Shown in pieces: positions 19,151-29,078 of a stretch of DNA of 64,000 nt. The stretch lies in the NCBI RefSeq assembly GCF_034006335.1, contig NZ_JAWDIQ010000003.1. One strand, 5' to 3'. Every line of letters starts with the position of its first letter. Positions within the stretch are counted from its first letter, which is position 1. The position numbers and the translations under genes were made by a program. Under the pieces are notes generated by a model. The model saw only the letters and a program-made list of their open reading frames with translations, was not told the DNA's origin and made no database searches. This stretch comes from Paracerasibacillus soli. Its GTDB lineage: Bacteria > Bacillota > Bacilli > Bacillales > Amphibacillaceae.

Positions 19151-19564
19151 CATTTTATAAATGACGTTTTGTATTGTTTGTAGGCCAGCTTGCTCCCATT
19201 TATTTTCTTTAATTATATTGCCATCACGATCTAAAGGCTCTTGGAATTGACTAAAACCAGTCGCTGATAGTAAGGAGTTTTCATCTCGATCAAGGCCAAC
19301 ATGAACGATATGTTTAATGACATAAGGCGTTCGAAATTGTATAAAAGCATCGTGGTGATCGAGCGCTCCGCTTAATACATCAAAAGGTAGTCGGAGATAA
19401 ATGGTTTCGCCTTGATCACGCCATAACACTGCATCAAATTTTCCTTTGTCGTATTCCCAATTACCTGAAATTACAAAACCGTATTCTCTTAATAAGTTTT
19501 GCATATGACCAAAGTATGCTTGTTTTCCTTCTAGTTCTGTTTGTAGTTTAATCATTTGGTTCAC
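19136..19564 (-). CDS. YugN-like protein
   Basis: A 142-aa cytoplasmic protein with no membrane segment. The pattern HMQNLLREYGFVISGNWEYDK followed by beta-rich sequence with YLRLPFDVLSG and IKHIVHVGLD resembles the YugN-like family of Bacilli, whose function is unknown. Convergent with the LD-carboxypeptidase gene. Confidence 0.65.
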   Translation of the reverse strand: MNQMIKLQTELEGKQAYFGHMQNLLREYGFVISGNWEYDKGKFDAVLWRDQGETIYLRLPFDVLSGALDHHDAFIQFRTPYVIKHIVHVGLDRDENSLLSATGFSQFQEPLDRDGNIIKENKWEQAGLQTIQNVIYKMEKSS

Positions 19565-19840
19565 TCCATTTTAGTTGTTATTTGCTATTTTTAGCCAAAA
19601 GATGATAAAACATACAAACAAGCGTAAGCCCCTCTTTTCTACATGAATATCCCCCCCAAGGCGGACAGCATGAATTTCTAATTTTTATTTTCCATAACAT
19701 ATTAGACTTCTCCTGTTATAATGAACAGTAATGTTAAATATGATGATAGTGCTTGAAATGGGAACTAGTAAATAGATCTTTGCACAGAGAATAACGCGCT
19801 ACAGCTAAAATGCCAATACTTACACTTTGGGGAGATTATT

Positions 19841-21599
19841 TTGTTAACAAGCTTTCAAGATTTACATGGCCCAGTATGTTATTTTGAATTTCCGAATAGG
19901 GAAAATAAAATACAACCGGTTTGCTTTTCTAATCCACACGAAGTTGTAATTGCTAGAACGCCAGAGCAAATATTACCAAGTTTAGAAAGGATACAGCAAG
20001 CAATGAAAGAGGGGTATTATGCAGCTGGATACATGGCTTATGAAGCATCTTTTGCTTTTCATTCTCAAATAAAAATATCACAAATTCAGCCTACAGTTGA
20101 ACCGTTACTTCTGGTTTGGGTTATTTACGGAACCAGGTGATCTACCAACACATCGAAAGACATCATTTGCTATAACGGACTGGCAGCCGAAAATTCCCTT
20201 TGATACATACAGTAAGAATTTCGATAAGGTGATGCAATATATTCACGATCATAAAACAAATCAAGTAAACTATACGATACGGTTAGGTGCTCATTTTGTA
20301 GGGGATGATTTTGCTTATTTTAGGCAACTGACACAGTCACAATTGGCGAATTATACGTGCTACTTGAAAACAGATGAAAGGCGGATATTATCAGCTTCAC
20401 CGGAATTATTCTTTAAAATTCAAGATGGTAAAATGATTACCCGCCCCATGGCTGGAACAGCAAAGCGTGGGAAAACAAAAGCTGAGGATGAGGCTTCTTA
20501 TGCTTGGTTGCAGCAGTCGGATAAAAATAAACTGGAGAACAAGTTAACAGTTGAATTATTAAAACATGATTTAAACAAGGTATCTAAGCACGGAAGCGTC
20601 ACGGCAACGAGTCTTTTTGATATTGAAACATATCCTACTGTTTATCAAATGACCTCCACGGTTGAAGGAGAATTGCGGGAGGATGCATCAATTATTGATA
20701 TTTTCCGTGCCTTATTTCCGAGTGGGTCTATTACAGGTAACCCTAAAGGACAGACGATGGACATTATTGCGGAAGTGGAGTCAAGTCCACGGGGAGTTTA
20801 TTGTGGGGCAATCGGATTCATTTCACCAGATGGAAACATGACATTTAACGTACCGATTCGAACAGTTGTAATCCAAGAAGATACAGGAGAAGCGGAATAC
20901 GGTGTAGGTGGCGGTATTACAATTAACTCAAATGTGAATGAGGAATATGAGGAAATATTAACAAAAGCTGCTGTGCTTGAACAAAATAAGCAAGATTTTC
21001 AGTTGCTAGAAAGCTTGCGATTGGAAAAAGGCACTTATTTTTTAATTGATAATCACATGAATAGACTGCTACAGTCTGCTGATTACTTTAACTATCAAGT
21101 GAGTCGCGATACGATTGAAAACTCCTTGCTCAATTATGCGAAGAAAAATAAGGAAAATACAATGAAGGTAAGATTACTTGTTTCACATCATGGTGATGTA
21201 TCGGTTGAAGGAGAAGTTATTTCCCCCATTACAGAAGTGAAAAAGGTAACAGTTGCCAGAAAATCAATTCAAAAGCATGAGATCTTTTTGCGACATAAAA
21301 CGACAAACCGTGACCTGTATGATAGATTTAAAAGTGAACATCCCACACTGTTTGATGTACTTTTATGGAATGAACATGGGGAAATAACGGAATTTACAAT
21401 GGGAAATATTGTGGTGGAAATGGATGGAAACTACTACACACCAAAATTGGATAGTGGCCTTTTGCCAGGAACTTATCGTGAATATTTATTAGCAAGAGGG
21501 GAAATTGAAGAAAAAAGGTTAACCATACAAGACTTAGAAATGTGTTCAAAGGTTTGGTTTATTAATAGTGTACGTAAATGGGTGGAAGTAGAATTCTAA
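19841..21599 (+). CDS. pabB: Aminodeoxychorismate synthase I fused to 4-amino-4-deoxychorismate lyase (frameshifted)
   Basis: Makes 4-aminobenzoate for folate. The N-terminal ~390 residues are chorismate-binding PabB, with SASPELFF, TRPMAGTAKRG, ENKLTVELLKHDL, PSGSITGNPK and GVGGGI. The C-terminal ~190 are a PabC-type PLP lyase (TMGNIVVE, PKLDSGLLPGTYREY). One extra base near 20108 splits the frame; restored length about 585 aa. TTG start with GGGGAGA upstream. Notably, where PabB enzymes usually carry a Lys (PIKGT/PMKGT), this reads PMAGT. PabA, the glutaminase subunit, is not adjacent. Confidence 0.9.
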
Positions 21600-21702
21600 G
21601 CTATCATATTTTGCTAGAGTGATACATCCCAAAGTTTTTAAAAACACCCTTTTATTTTCATGTTATGATGGGGGTAATACATATGAGGAGTTTTTACAAT
21701 CT

Positions 21703-22398
21703 ATGAATATAACAATTTTGTACGAGGATAATCATATACTTGTAGTTGAAAAACCAGTTAATGTTCCTGTACAAGCAGACCAATCACGGGAGAAGGACTT
21801 GTTAACAATTTTAAAAGAGGATATAAAAATTAGATATCAAAAACCAGGTAATGTGTACTTAGGTCTTGTTCATCGCTTAGATCAGCCAGTTGGTGGTGCA
21901 ATGGTTTTTGCTAAAACATCAAAGGCAGCATCGCGAATTTCTGACAAGTTACGGAGACAAGAAGTTTATCGTCACTATGTTGTTGTCGTACGAGGCACAC
22001 CAAAAAGGAAACAAGGAAGATTAAAACATTATTTATATAAAAATAAACGGGAAAATAAAGTGTATACGACGGGTCCTGGAGACAAGAAGGGAAAAGAGGC
22101 CATTTTGGATTATGAGGTGCTTGCTAGTAGAGAAGGGCTTAGTTTATTAAGGGTGCAGTTACACACCGGAAGGCCTCATCAAATTCGAGTACAATTGGCA
22201 ACGAGTGGCTTTCCGATTTATGGGGACCAAAAATATGGCCAAAAAGTTAATCAAGTAGGCCAGCAAATTGCACTATGGTCTTATCAGCTTGCGTTCCAGC
22301 ATCCGACAAAAAAGGATTTAAATACTTATATCTCCAATCCTCCAAATATGTATCCATGGAATTTATGGAGAACGGAGTGGGAAAAACTTACCTTGTAA
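21703..22398 (+). CDS. RluA-family pseudouridine synthase
   Basis: A 231-aa RNA pseudouridine synthase. It has the catalytic-Asp motif LVHRLDQPVGGAMVFAKT, the early ILYEDNHILVVEKPVNVPVQ and the C-terminal TGRPHQIRVQLA, all typical of the RluA family. No S4 domain is present. The start at 21703 matches the family N-terminus; AGGAG lies 13 nt upstream, and an in-frame ATG at 21619 would add 28 unconserved residues. The target RNA is not predictable. Confidence 0.88.
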   Translation: MNITILYEDNHILVVEKPVNVPVQADQSREKDLLTILKEDIKIRYQKPGNVYLGLVHRLDQPVGGAMVFAKTSKAASRISDKLRRQEVYRHYVVVVRGTPKRKQGRLKHYLYKNKRENKVYTTGPGDKKGKEAILDYEVLASREGLSLLRVQLHTGRPHQIRVQLATSGFPIYGDQKYGQKVNQVGQQIALWSYQLAFQHPTKKDLNTYISNPPNMYPWNLWRTEWEKLTL

Positions 22399-22427
22399 AA
22401 TATTGAAATGTAATGGAGGGAGATATT

Positions 22428-22880
22428 TTGAAGATAAGAAGATTACGTCATGATGAACATGCACCAATGAACTTATTGCTATTAGCTGATCCCTCAAGCG
22501 AAAAGGTAAATGATTATTTAAGGAAGGGTACCTGTTTTGTAGCAGAAAATAATAAAGAGCTTATTGGCGCCTATGTGCTGCTTTCCATCAAACCAAACAT
22601 AATCGAAATCATGAATATTGCCGTGGCAGAACAATATCAGAATAAAGGTATTGGCAAACAACTTGTAATGGATGCTGTTACAAAAGCACGAAAGTATGGG
22701 TACGAATACGTAGAAATAGGTACTGGAAATTCTAGTATTGGACAACTAGCCCTTTATCAAAAATGTGGTTTTAGAATGGTAGGCATTGATATAGACTATT
22801 TTTCAAGAAATTATGTAGAGGAAATTGTAGAAAATGGTATACCATGCCATGATATGATTCGTTTATCAATGAAGTTGTAA
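22428..22880 (+). CDS. GNAT-family N-acetyltransferase
   Basis: A 150-aa acetyl-CoA-dependent acyltransferase. It has strand-helix IEIMNIAVAEQYQNKGIGKQL with the Q/RxxGxG/A acetyl-CoA loop, and LALYQKCGFRMVGID near the C-terminus. TTG start at 22428 with GGAGGGA 7 nt upstream; the in-frame ATG at 22413 lacks a ribosome site. Substrate unknown. Confidence 0.82.
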   Translation: MKIRRLRHDEHAPMNLLLLADPSSEKVNDYLRKGTCFVAENNKELIGAYVLLSIKPNIIEIMNIAVAEQYQNKGIGKQLVMDAVTKARKYGYEYVEIGTGNSSIGQLALYQKCGFRMVGIDIDYFSRNYVEEIVENGIPCHDMIRLSMKL

Positions 22881-22979
22881 AGTATAAGGGACTCACTTAC
22901 TAGTACTGGTCTCAAAAGTAAGCGTAAAGAATTTAACTTTTGGGATGACTATTAGAATGATGAGTCCCTTTCCTTCTGT

Positions 22980-24335
22980 TTATCCTAAATCATGTCCTGT
23001 TACAAAAATATATCCAACAAGGAATACATTTAAGACGATAATCACAGCTGTTACAATCCATGCTAGTACTGTAATCCATTTACTATTTACAAATTCCCCC
23101 ATTCGCTTTTTGCTACTTGTAAACATAACCAATGGAACAATAGCAAATGGGAGCTGTAAACTCAAAATCACTTGGCTCCAAAGTAATAGATCACCAGTAC
23201 CTTTCGCACCTGCAATCCACGTCACAATAAAGGCTGGAATGACTGCAATCAATCGGGTGATAAGGCGACGTAGCCATGGAGAAATTCTTAAATGAATAAA
23301 TCCTTCCATGACAATTTGTCCGGTTAATGTACCAGTAATGGTTGAGTTTTGTCCAGATGCTAAAAGTGCTACAGCAAATAACGTACTTGCAATTCCGATA
23401 CCTAATGTCGGACTAAGCAATTCATAAGCAGCTTCTATTTCTGATACATTCAAACCTGTTCCATAAAAAGCAGCTGCACCAAGAATTAATATGGCGGAGT
23501 TAATGATAAATGCAATGGTTAGCGAAAAAGTAGAATCTAACACGGAAAATTTAAGTGCTTCTCTTTTTCCTTCACTTGTTCGTTTATACTGTCTTGTTTG
23601 CACGATAGATGAATGTAAATATAAATTATGTGGCATCACGGTTGCACCTAATATACCGAGTGAAATAAATAACATGTCAGGATTTGTAACAATTTCGGTA
23701 TTTGGTATATAACCACCGAATAGTGCTGCAACATTTGGATGAGAAGCAATTACTTCAAAGGCAAAAACGCCGAAAATTGTAACCATCAGAACGATGACGA
23801 TTGATTCAATGATACGGAAGCCCCTTTTCTGTAATAATAATAACAAAATAACGTCAAGTGTTGTAATTATAATCCCAACTAGTAAAGGAATCTTAAAAAG
23901 TAAATTTAGGGCAATGGCTGAACCGATAACTTCTGCTAAATCTGTCGCGATAATAGCTAGTTCGGTAAGTAACCATAGTACGATTGCTGTTTTTATCCCT
24001 GTAGCTTCTCGAGTCGCCTGTGCTAAGTCACGACCAGTCACAATCCCAAGTTTAGCTGCAAGAGATTGAAGTAACATCGCTGCTAAGTTGGCAATTAATA
24101 TTACAAATAATAATGTATATCCAAATCGAGCGCCACCTGCAATCGATGTTGCCCAGTTACCAGGATCAACATATCCAACCGCAACGAGTGAACCAGGTCC
24201 AGCGAACGCAAAAAACTTTCTCCAAAATCCTGCCTTTTCTGGAATACGTACGGAATTATTAACTTCTTCTAAACTGACATGTGAACTTTTCTGAATCCAT
24301 GAATGGTTATCTTTTTGTTGTGCATGGGCACTCAT
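22980..24335 (-). CDS. mntH: NRAMP manganese/divalent metal transporter
   Basis: Proton-coupled Mn(II)/Fe(II) importer of about 451 aa with 11 or so membrane helices. The two metal-binding motifs of the family are present: DPGN in helix 1 (GYVDPGNWATSIAGG) and MPHN in helix 6 (GATVMPHNLYLHS). I use the ATG at 24335, preceded by GAGGTG, rather than the GTG three codons upstream. A palindrome resembling the MntR operator lies about 40 bp upstream, suggesting manganese repression. Confidence 0.93.
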   Translation of the reverse strand: MSAHAQQKDNHSWIQKSSHVSLEEVNNSVRIPEKAGFWRKFFAFAGPGSLVAVGYVDPGNWATSIAGGARFGYTLLFVILIANLAAMLLQSLAAKLGIVTGRDLAQATREATGIKTAIVLWLLTELAIIATDLAEVIGSAIALNLLFKIPLLVGIIITTLDVILLLLLQKRGFRIIESIVIVLMVTIFGVFAFEVIASHPNVAALFGGYIPNTEIVTNPDMLFISLGILGATVMPHNLYLHSSIVQTRQYKRTSEGKREALKFSVLDSTFSLTIAFIINSAILILGAAAFYGTGLNVSEIEAAYELLSPTLGIGIASTLFAVALLASGQNSTITGTLTGQIVMEGFIHLRISPWLRRLITRLIAVIPAFIVTWIAGAKGTGDLLLWSQVILSLQLPFAIVPLVMFTSSKKRMGEFVNSKWITVLAWIVTAVIIVLNVFLVGYIFVTGHDLG

Positions 24336-24373
24336 ATTTATCACCTCACAAAAGTGTTTCCTTATCTAATTAA

Positions 24374-24389
24374 TTTGCACCAAGGCAAA
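24374..24389 (-). promoter_or_regulatory. MntR-like operator ahead of mntH
   Basis: TTTGCACCAAGGCAAA (minus strand TTTGCCTTGGTGCAAA): perfect TTTGC/GCAAA arms. The left half TTTGCCTT equals the B. subtilis MntR box start. It lies 39-54 bp upstream of the mntH start. Confidence 0.6.
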
Positions 24390-24614
24390 ACCTGGTTAAA
24401 AAATAATGTTGCTTTTTCAAATCGCAACAGAGATTTATGTCATATATACATTTAATGTAAAATAATTGGTTACTAATTTATAATAAATCTAATTTGTTAT
24501 TTTGGCAAGTACTTTTTTCTCTTTTCTAAAATAGTAATACGTTGTGTGGAATTAATTCTCTACTAAGTTGATGTGTTGCGTTATCCGTTGTTAGGAAATA
24601 GTAAATGTAAGAAA

Positions 24615-24653
24615 AAGCTTGTAGAAAATCGTGCACACTTTCTCTACAAGCTT
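24615..24653 (-). terminator. Terminator of the glycosylation operon
   Basis: AAGCTTGTAGA/TCTACAAGCTT (11 bp) with a 17-nt loop. On the minus strand the stem runs into TTTTTC, 70 bp beyond the YfhO-like stop. The rest of 24390-24722 holds no gene I can see. Confidence 0.8.
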
Positions 24654-24722
24654 CGTTAAACAATGTTTCGTGTATCTTTTATTGAAATTATACTTAAGTA
24701 CACTTACGCTGTAATAAATACT

Positions 24723-27341
24723 TTAACAGGATTTCTTTCTTCTTAAGTAACATCTGACTAGGATGAATAGGACTACAGTTCCTAATGAAGTCCATAATGA
24801 TAAAAAGAAATAAGGTGGATAATAGACTAATTGAATGTCATTGTTTCCCTCCGTTAAAGGTAAACCGATAAAAGCATAATTTACTTCCAAAATATCAATA
24901 GGTTTGCCATTTCGATATGCATGCCATCCTTTTTCATAAGGTATGGCAAAAGATATGAAACGCTCATTTTCCTTATTAAGATACTGGGCATGAACTTGAT
25001 TTTTTTCCCATCTCTTAATGGTGGCTTGATCTTGTGTATCTCGTAGTTTTTCAGCCGCTAGCGCTTCATATGATTCTTCATAAAGCGCTAAATTAGAAAG
25101 CTTATATATTCCTTCTGGTAAACGAAGGTGAATCCGTGAATTTTTTGTAATGCGTACCGTCATATCATTTACACCCGTTTTGTAAATGGAGGTGTTTTTC
25201 TTTCGAGTTGTGATATAATCATTTACCGCAAGTGTATAGCCCTTATCTTTATCAAGTCTTTCAATATGAAAGGAAACGTATAAGTCTTCGGTTTGCGGTT
25301 GAAGATGATGTAGGTTTATATCTAATCCACCTTCACCGTTATAAACCTGTAAAATATCATGTTTATATGATGCGTTATTCGTTGTTATTTGTCCTTTTTT
25401 TATGATGTTTTCAGCCTGTTGAAAGGATTCAGCGTGTGTGATTGGGATAGGAGCTACTTTATCGTTAATCACGATACCTTCTAGCATGGCTCTTTCCTTA
25501 TCAAGTGCAGTTGCCTCTACCAAATCACTTTCTGCAAAAATTGTTGCCGTAGTTCGCACGGGCGGTAAAGCATTGTTATTTTTATACGCGATGTAATCTC
25601 CAATTTGATACAGTTTTTCAAATTGATATGGGATGGACTGGTCATCTTTTGTCGTCATGTAATATTTACCACCGAGTAAACTATAAAGATTTGAACGATC
25701 GCCTAATGTTGCATAGCGGCTAACGCTTTCTCTTCCCATGTCAATGTTTAAATCAAATAAATAAAAATAGAGCAATTGTTTATTTAATATGCTGGAATAA
25801 ACACTAAAGCCGTGAAAGTCTTGGATGATAGGTGTATTATTGCGTACGCCATTCATCCAATCGATACGATAAAATGGATCTTGTTCTTGCTGCGCTATTT
25901 TGTCCAGTAATTTATGCTGAGCACTACCATCATAGGCATCACTCGTTAAATAATCTTTAGAAACGACTGCATTTTTCAGCTTTACTTGTTGATAACTATT
26001 CCCGATAAAAATGGCAATAATGATCACTGTAATAGACAATATTCGGGTCATTTTTCGTTTATAAGTTACAAATAACCAAGCTAACACTGTTATGATGGTA
26101 GCTACCACAATATATTGACTACTATTTCTACTAAAAATCAACCCAATCATGTAGAGGATACATACGCCAGCTAGTGAAATAAGCATTTCGCGTTTCGTTC
26201 GTTCTGCAATCGATTGTAACGAAATTGCACATAACCCCGCCCCGACGAGAGCCATAAAATATTCCCAACGATATTGGGGTGCAGAAAAGCCGTTAAATAC
26301 ACTAGCAACAATGGGGCTATAGTGCATGACGAACGATAATAACAATAAAAGGGCGAAGAAGCGAAATATCCGCTGCTTATACTGGCTAAATAAAAATAAA
26401 CAAAGTAAAGCAATCGTCGGAATTAGGATGACCCGGCCATTTAGTAAAATATTATCTGGAAATCCAAGTAGATGAATGGATTGTTTATAATCCGGGCGAT
26501 AATTGTTGAGGAAGCCATAAACAGCTGGAATGAACGACACAGCACTCATACCAAACCCAACGATACCACCAATTAAGTAAGTTTTTATTTGCTTTACGAT
26601 ACTCGTCTCATTTTTACTTAACGGAATCATCCAGCGGAAAATAATATAAATAAAGGCTAATAAAAAGCTAATATATGCAAAATAGAAATTATTAAATAGA
26701 TGAATGGCCACTGCTAATATGAATAAACCTGATTTTTTTTCCCTTATTATTTTCTCAACACCAATGAGAAGTAAAGGGAACCATAGCATTGCATCCGCAA
26801 AAAATTCCCAGTATACAACATGCCGAAAATAGATGATACTTGTTCCGTAAAGAATAGCTCCAATAAAAGCAGGGAACTTGTCTATTTTTAAATACATGAA
26901 GAAACGGGTTGTGATGAAGATGATGAACGTCATCCGAATAATGCTCATAAATAACATCATATCCGCCCAATATGAAATGGTTGGGTGTTGGATAATGTGA
27001 AAAAACTCCAACATATATGTGAGCACAACGGTACATAAATAAACAATGGATGTAGAGAAGTAATATCCTAATTCAGAATAAGTACCTCCACCCATACCGA
27101 ATTTCCAAGAATAAAAAAAGTTACCACTTGTATATTCATCATATAGTAACTTTTTAAAAGGTAGCATTTGTGAAACACCATCACCTATGCCAATTAAATA
27201 GCTACCATCTAGCCATTTTATTATAAAAAACAAATGCGCGAACAAAGCGACAATAAAACTAAAGATAAGTAAGGATTTCCATTGGCTTTGTTCGTATTTT
27301 ATTTTCAGGTTATCTTGAGGATTTAATATTTTATTCATCAT
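24723..27341 (-). CDS. yfhO: YfhO-family GT-C membrane glycosyltransferase
   Basis: An 872-aa polytopic membrane protein. It has an N-terminal membrane helix, then GIGDGVSQMLPFKKLL and FGMGGGTYSELGYYFS (the YfhO-family extracytoplasmic start), about a dozen further helices and a long C-terminal extracytoplasmic domain (about residues 450-850) ending in a last helix and RRKKS. In B. subtilis and Listeria such proteins transfer sugars from an undecaprenyl-phosphate carrier onto wall polymers such as lipoteichoic acid. Its ATG overlaps the GtrA-like stop (ATGA), within the same operon as the carrier-loading enzyme. Confidence 0.85.
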   Translation of the reverse strand: MMNKILNPQDNLKIKYEQSQWKSLLIFSFIVALFAHLFFIIKWLDGSYLIGIGDGVSQMLPFKKLLYDEYTSGNFFYSWKFGMGGGTYSELGYYFSTSIVYLCTVVLTYMLEFFHIIQHPTISYWADMMLFMSIIRMTFIIFITTRFFMYLKIDKFPAFIGAILYGTSIIYFRHVVYWEFFADAMLWFPLLLIGVEKIIREKKSGLFILAVAIHLFNNFYFAYISFLLAFIYIIFRWMIPLSKNETSIVKQIKTYLIGGIVGFGMSAVSFIPAVYGFLNNYRPDYKQSIHLLGFPDNILLNGRVILIPTIALLCLFLFSQYKQRIFRFFALLLLLSFVMHYSPIVASVFNGFSAPQYRWEYFMALVGAGLCAISLQSIAERTKREMLISLAGVCILYMIGLIFSRNSSQYIVVATIITVLAWLFVTYKRKMTRILSITVIIIAIFIGNSYQQVKLKNAVVSKDYLTSDAYDGSAQHKLLDKIAQQEQDPFYRIDWMNGVRNNTPIIQDFHGFSVYSSILNKQLLYFYLFDLNIDMGRESVSRYATLGDRSNLYSLLGGKYYMTTKDDQSIPYQFEKLYQIGDYIAYKNNNALPPVRTTATIFAESDLVEATALDKERAMLEGIVINDKVAPIPITHAESFQQAENIIKKGQITTNNASYKHDILQVYNGEGGLDINLHHLQPQTEDLYVSFHIERLDKDKGYTLAVNDYITTRKKNTSIYKTGVNDMTVRITKNSRIHLRLPEGIYKLSNLALYEESYEALAAEKLRDTQDQATIKRWEKNQVHAQYLNKENERFISFAIPYEKGWHAYRNGKPIDILEVNYAFIGLPLTEGNNDIQLVYYPPYFFLSLWTSLGTVVLFILVRCYLRRKKSC

Positions 27342-27715
27342 GCTGTTTTTAAAATTCTCCCTGTCACAACAAATGTAATTGGAACGGTGAAGAACATGGC
27401 AATGATAGGTGCTAGACTACTACTAATATGTGCCATCTCCACTAAAATAAACAATAGCGCTGTGGAAACTACTGTATTCACAACTTGGGTTAATGGAAAT
27501 TGAAGGAACTTTTTCCACGTTGGTTTTACACGATACGTAAAATACACATTCAAAAAGAACGAGCCAATCATACTTAAAATAAACCCAATGATATGTGCAT
27601 AAAAATAGTGAAAATGAAAAACGTGTAAGCAGAGTAAATAGATGCCATAGTAGTTAACTGTATTCACGCAGCCAACGATTGCAAATTTAATAAATTCAGG
27701 TTTAATGTACCGCAT
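27338..27715 (-). CDS. GtrA/GtcA-family membrane protein (putative sugar-lipid flippase)
   Basis: About 125 aa with four membrane helices. FIKFAIVGCVNTVNYYGIYLL and SFFLNVYFTYRVKPTW are typical of the GtrA family, thought to flip polyprenyl-phosphate sugars. I start at the ATG at 27715, which overlaps the 3' end of the CsbB-like gene by 14 bp; an upstream ATG at 27742 would add nine residues. Middle gene of the three-gene glycosylation operon. Confidence 0.85.
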   Translation of the reverse strand: MRYIKPEFIKFAIVGCVNTVNYYGIYLLCLHVFHFHYFYAHIIGFILSMIGSFFLNVYFTYRVKPTWKKFLQFPLTQVVNTVVSTALLFILVEMAHISSSLAPIIAMFFTVPITFVVTGRILKTA

Positions 27716-28665
27716 GATGTTCACCGATTTCCTTATGTTCAATATTTGTATATTTAACTAAATAATGTGGTCGTTTTTTTGTTTCAAAGTATATTCGGCC
27801 AATATATTCACCAATTATTCCAAGGCTGACTAATTGAATGCCACCCAAGAATAGAACCGCAGAAATAACCGTAAAATAGCCTGGCACAGAAATACCATGT
27901 AACATAATATCCACGAGAATAAATAGAATGTATAATAATGAAATACTTAAGATGAAAAATCCTAAATAAAAACAAAAGCGTAATGGCTTTTGATTAAATG
28001 AAAAGATACCATCTAGGCCATAATTAAATAATTTTGCTAATGACCATTTGGTTTGACCGTTTTTACGCGTTACATTTTGATACGTTACAATTTTACAATC
28101 AAGTCCAATCCAAGAATAAAACCCTTTTGAAAAGCGATTGCCTTCACTTAATGAGTAAAGATTGAACTGCCTTGCGACTTAAAAGGCGAAAGTCACCTTC
28201 ACCATCTGTAAGGTTTACATCTACAACCTTGTTTACAATGCGATAATATAATGATGATAGAAAAGAGCGTACTTTTGAGTCTCCGGTTCGGTCACGCTTT
28301 GCAATAACTTGATCATATCCCTCTTCAAAACCAGCCAAGAAATCATGGATAAGTGTGGGAGGATGTTGCAAGTCAGCATCCATCATAATAACCGCATTTC
28401 CTTTTGCATGTTGAAGCCCAGCAAAGATAGCTGCTTCCTTACCAAAGTTTCTCGTAAACGAAATATATTTTACTTGTGGATGGAATTGTGTGAGTTGTTG
28501 TAGAAAGTGTAAAGTATCATCCGTACTACCATCATCTACATAAATAACTTCATAGTTATAAGTAGATTGTTTACTCATTTCTTTTGTGATTTCTTGAAAA
28601 ACAGAAGAAATGTTAACAGCTTCATTGTAGGCAGGTATAATAAAAGAAATGAGTGGCTGTTTCAT
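27702..28665 (-). CDS. csbB: Polyprenyl-phosphate glycosyltransferase, CsbB/GtrB-like (frameshifted)
   Basis: A GT2-family enzyme loading a sugar onto undecaprenyl phosphate. It has IIPAYNEAVNISSVF, VDDGSTDDTL, the metal motif MMDADLQHPP and, after restoring two bases lost in a CTCT run near 28158, RFSKGFYSWIGL, two C-terminal membrane helices and LGIIGEYIGRIYFE. About 321 aa. Downstream overlap with the GtrA-like and YfhO-like genes gives a complete load-flip-transfer set. The sugar (GlcNAc in B. subtilis CsbB) is inferred, not shown. Confidence 0.88.
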
Positions 28666-28730
28666 CGTTTATTTAGCATCTCCTTTATAAGATGGAACTA
28701 TTTCATATTATTTTAGTAGGTTTATATAAG

Positions 28731-28955
28731 CTACAAGTTCGTAATTTTATTCGTATTTGAAAGTTGCTCTTCGTTAGAGATAGGACCCGATGCAACGGAT
28801 ATGAGTCTATGACCCTCTTTTTTCATGTCCGCGAAACCATATCCTGTCTTTTCTACGTAGCATGTTTCTAGCCCATCAATTTGATAGAAAAAAAGTATTA
28901 ACTTTAGAATTATATACCATTTTAGTAGTATTAGGAAGAATAATTTTTTCTTCAT
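28731..28955 (-). CDS. Doubtful 74-aa ORF with N-terminal hydrophobic segment
   Basis: It starts KKKLFFLILLKWYIILKLIL, signal-like, then a polar tail with no recognised domain (GYGFADMKKEGHRLISVASG). No Shine-Dalgarno sequence is visible and no homolog comes to mind. It may be a real small exported peptide, a remnant of a longer frameshifted gene, or a chance ORF in the ~410-bp gap between the csbB-like gene and the thi operon. Confidence 0.25.
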   Translation of the reverse strand: MKKKLFFLILLKWYIILKLILFFYQIDGLETCYVEKTGYGFADMKKEGHRLISVASGPISNEEQLSNTNKITNL

Positions 28956-29033
28956 TCATAAAGGGCTTAGCTGGCTTGTGGCTTGCTAGTTCAGGATGCT
29001 TTTTTAGTAAAGAGTAGGGAGATTATAAATCAA

Positions 29034-29069
29034 AAAAGTCATGAACCGAAATATCGATTCATGACTTTT
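29034..29069 (-). terminator. Terminator of the thi-pdxK operon
   Basis: AAAAGTCATGAA/TTCATGACTTTT, a 12-bp perfect stem with a 12-nt loop, running into a T-run on the minus strand, 10 bp beyond the pdxK stop. Confidence 0.88.
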
Positions 29070-29078
29070 GATGAAAGT

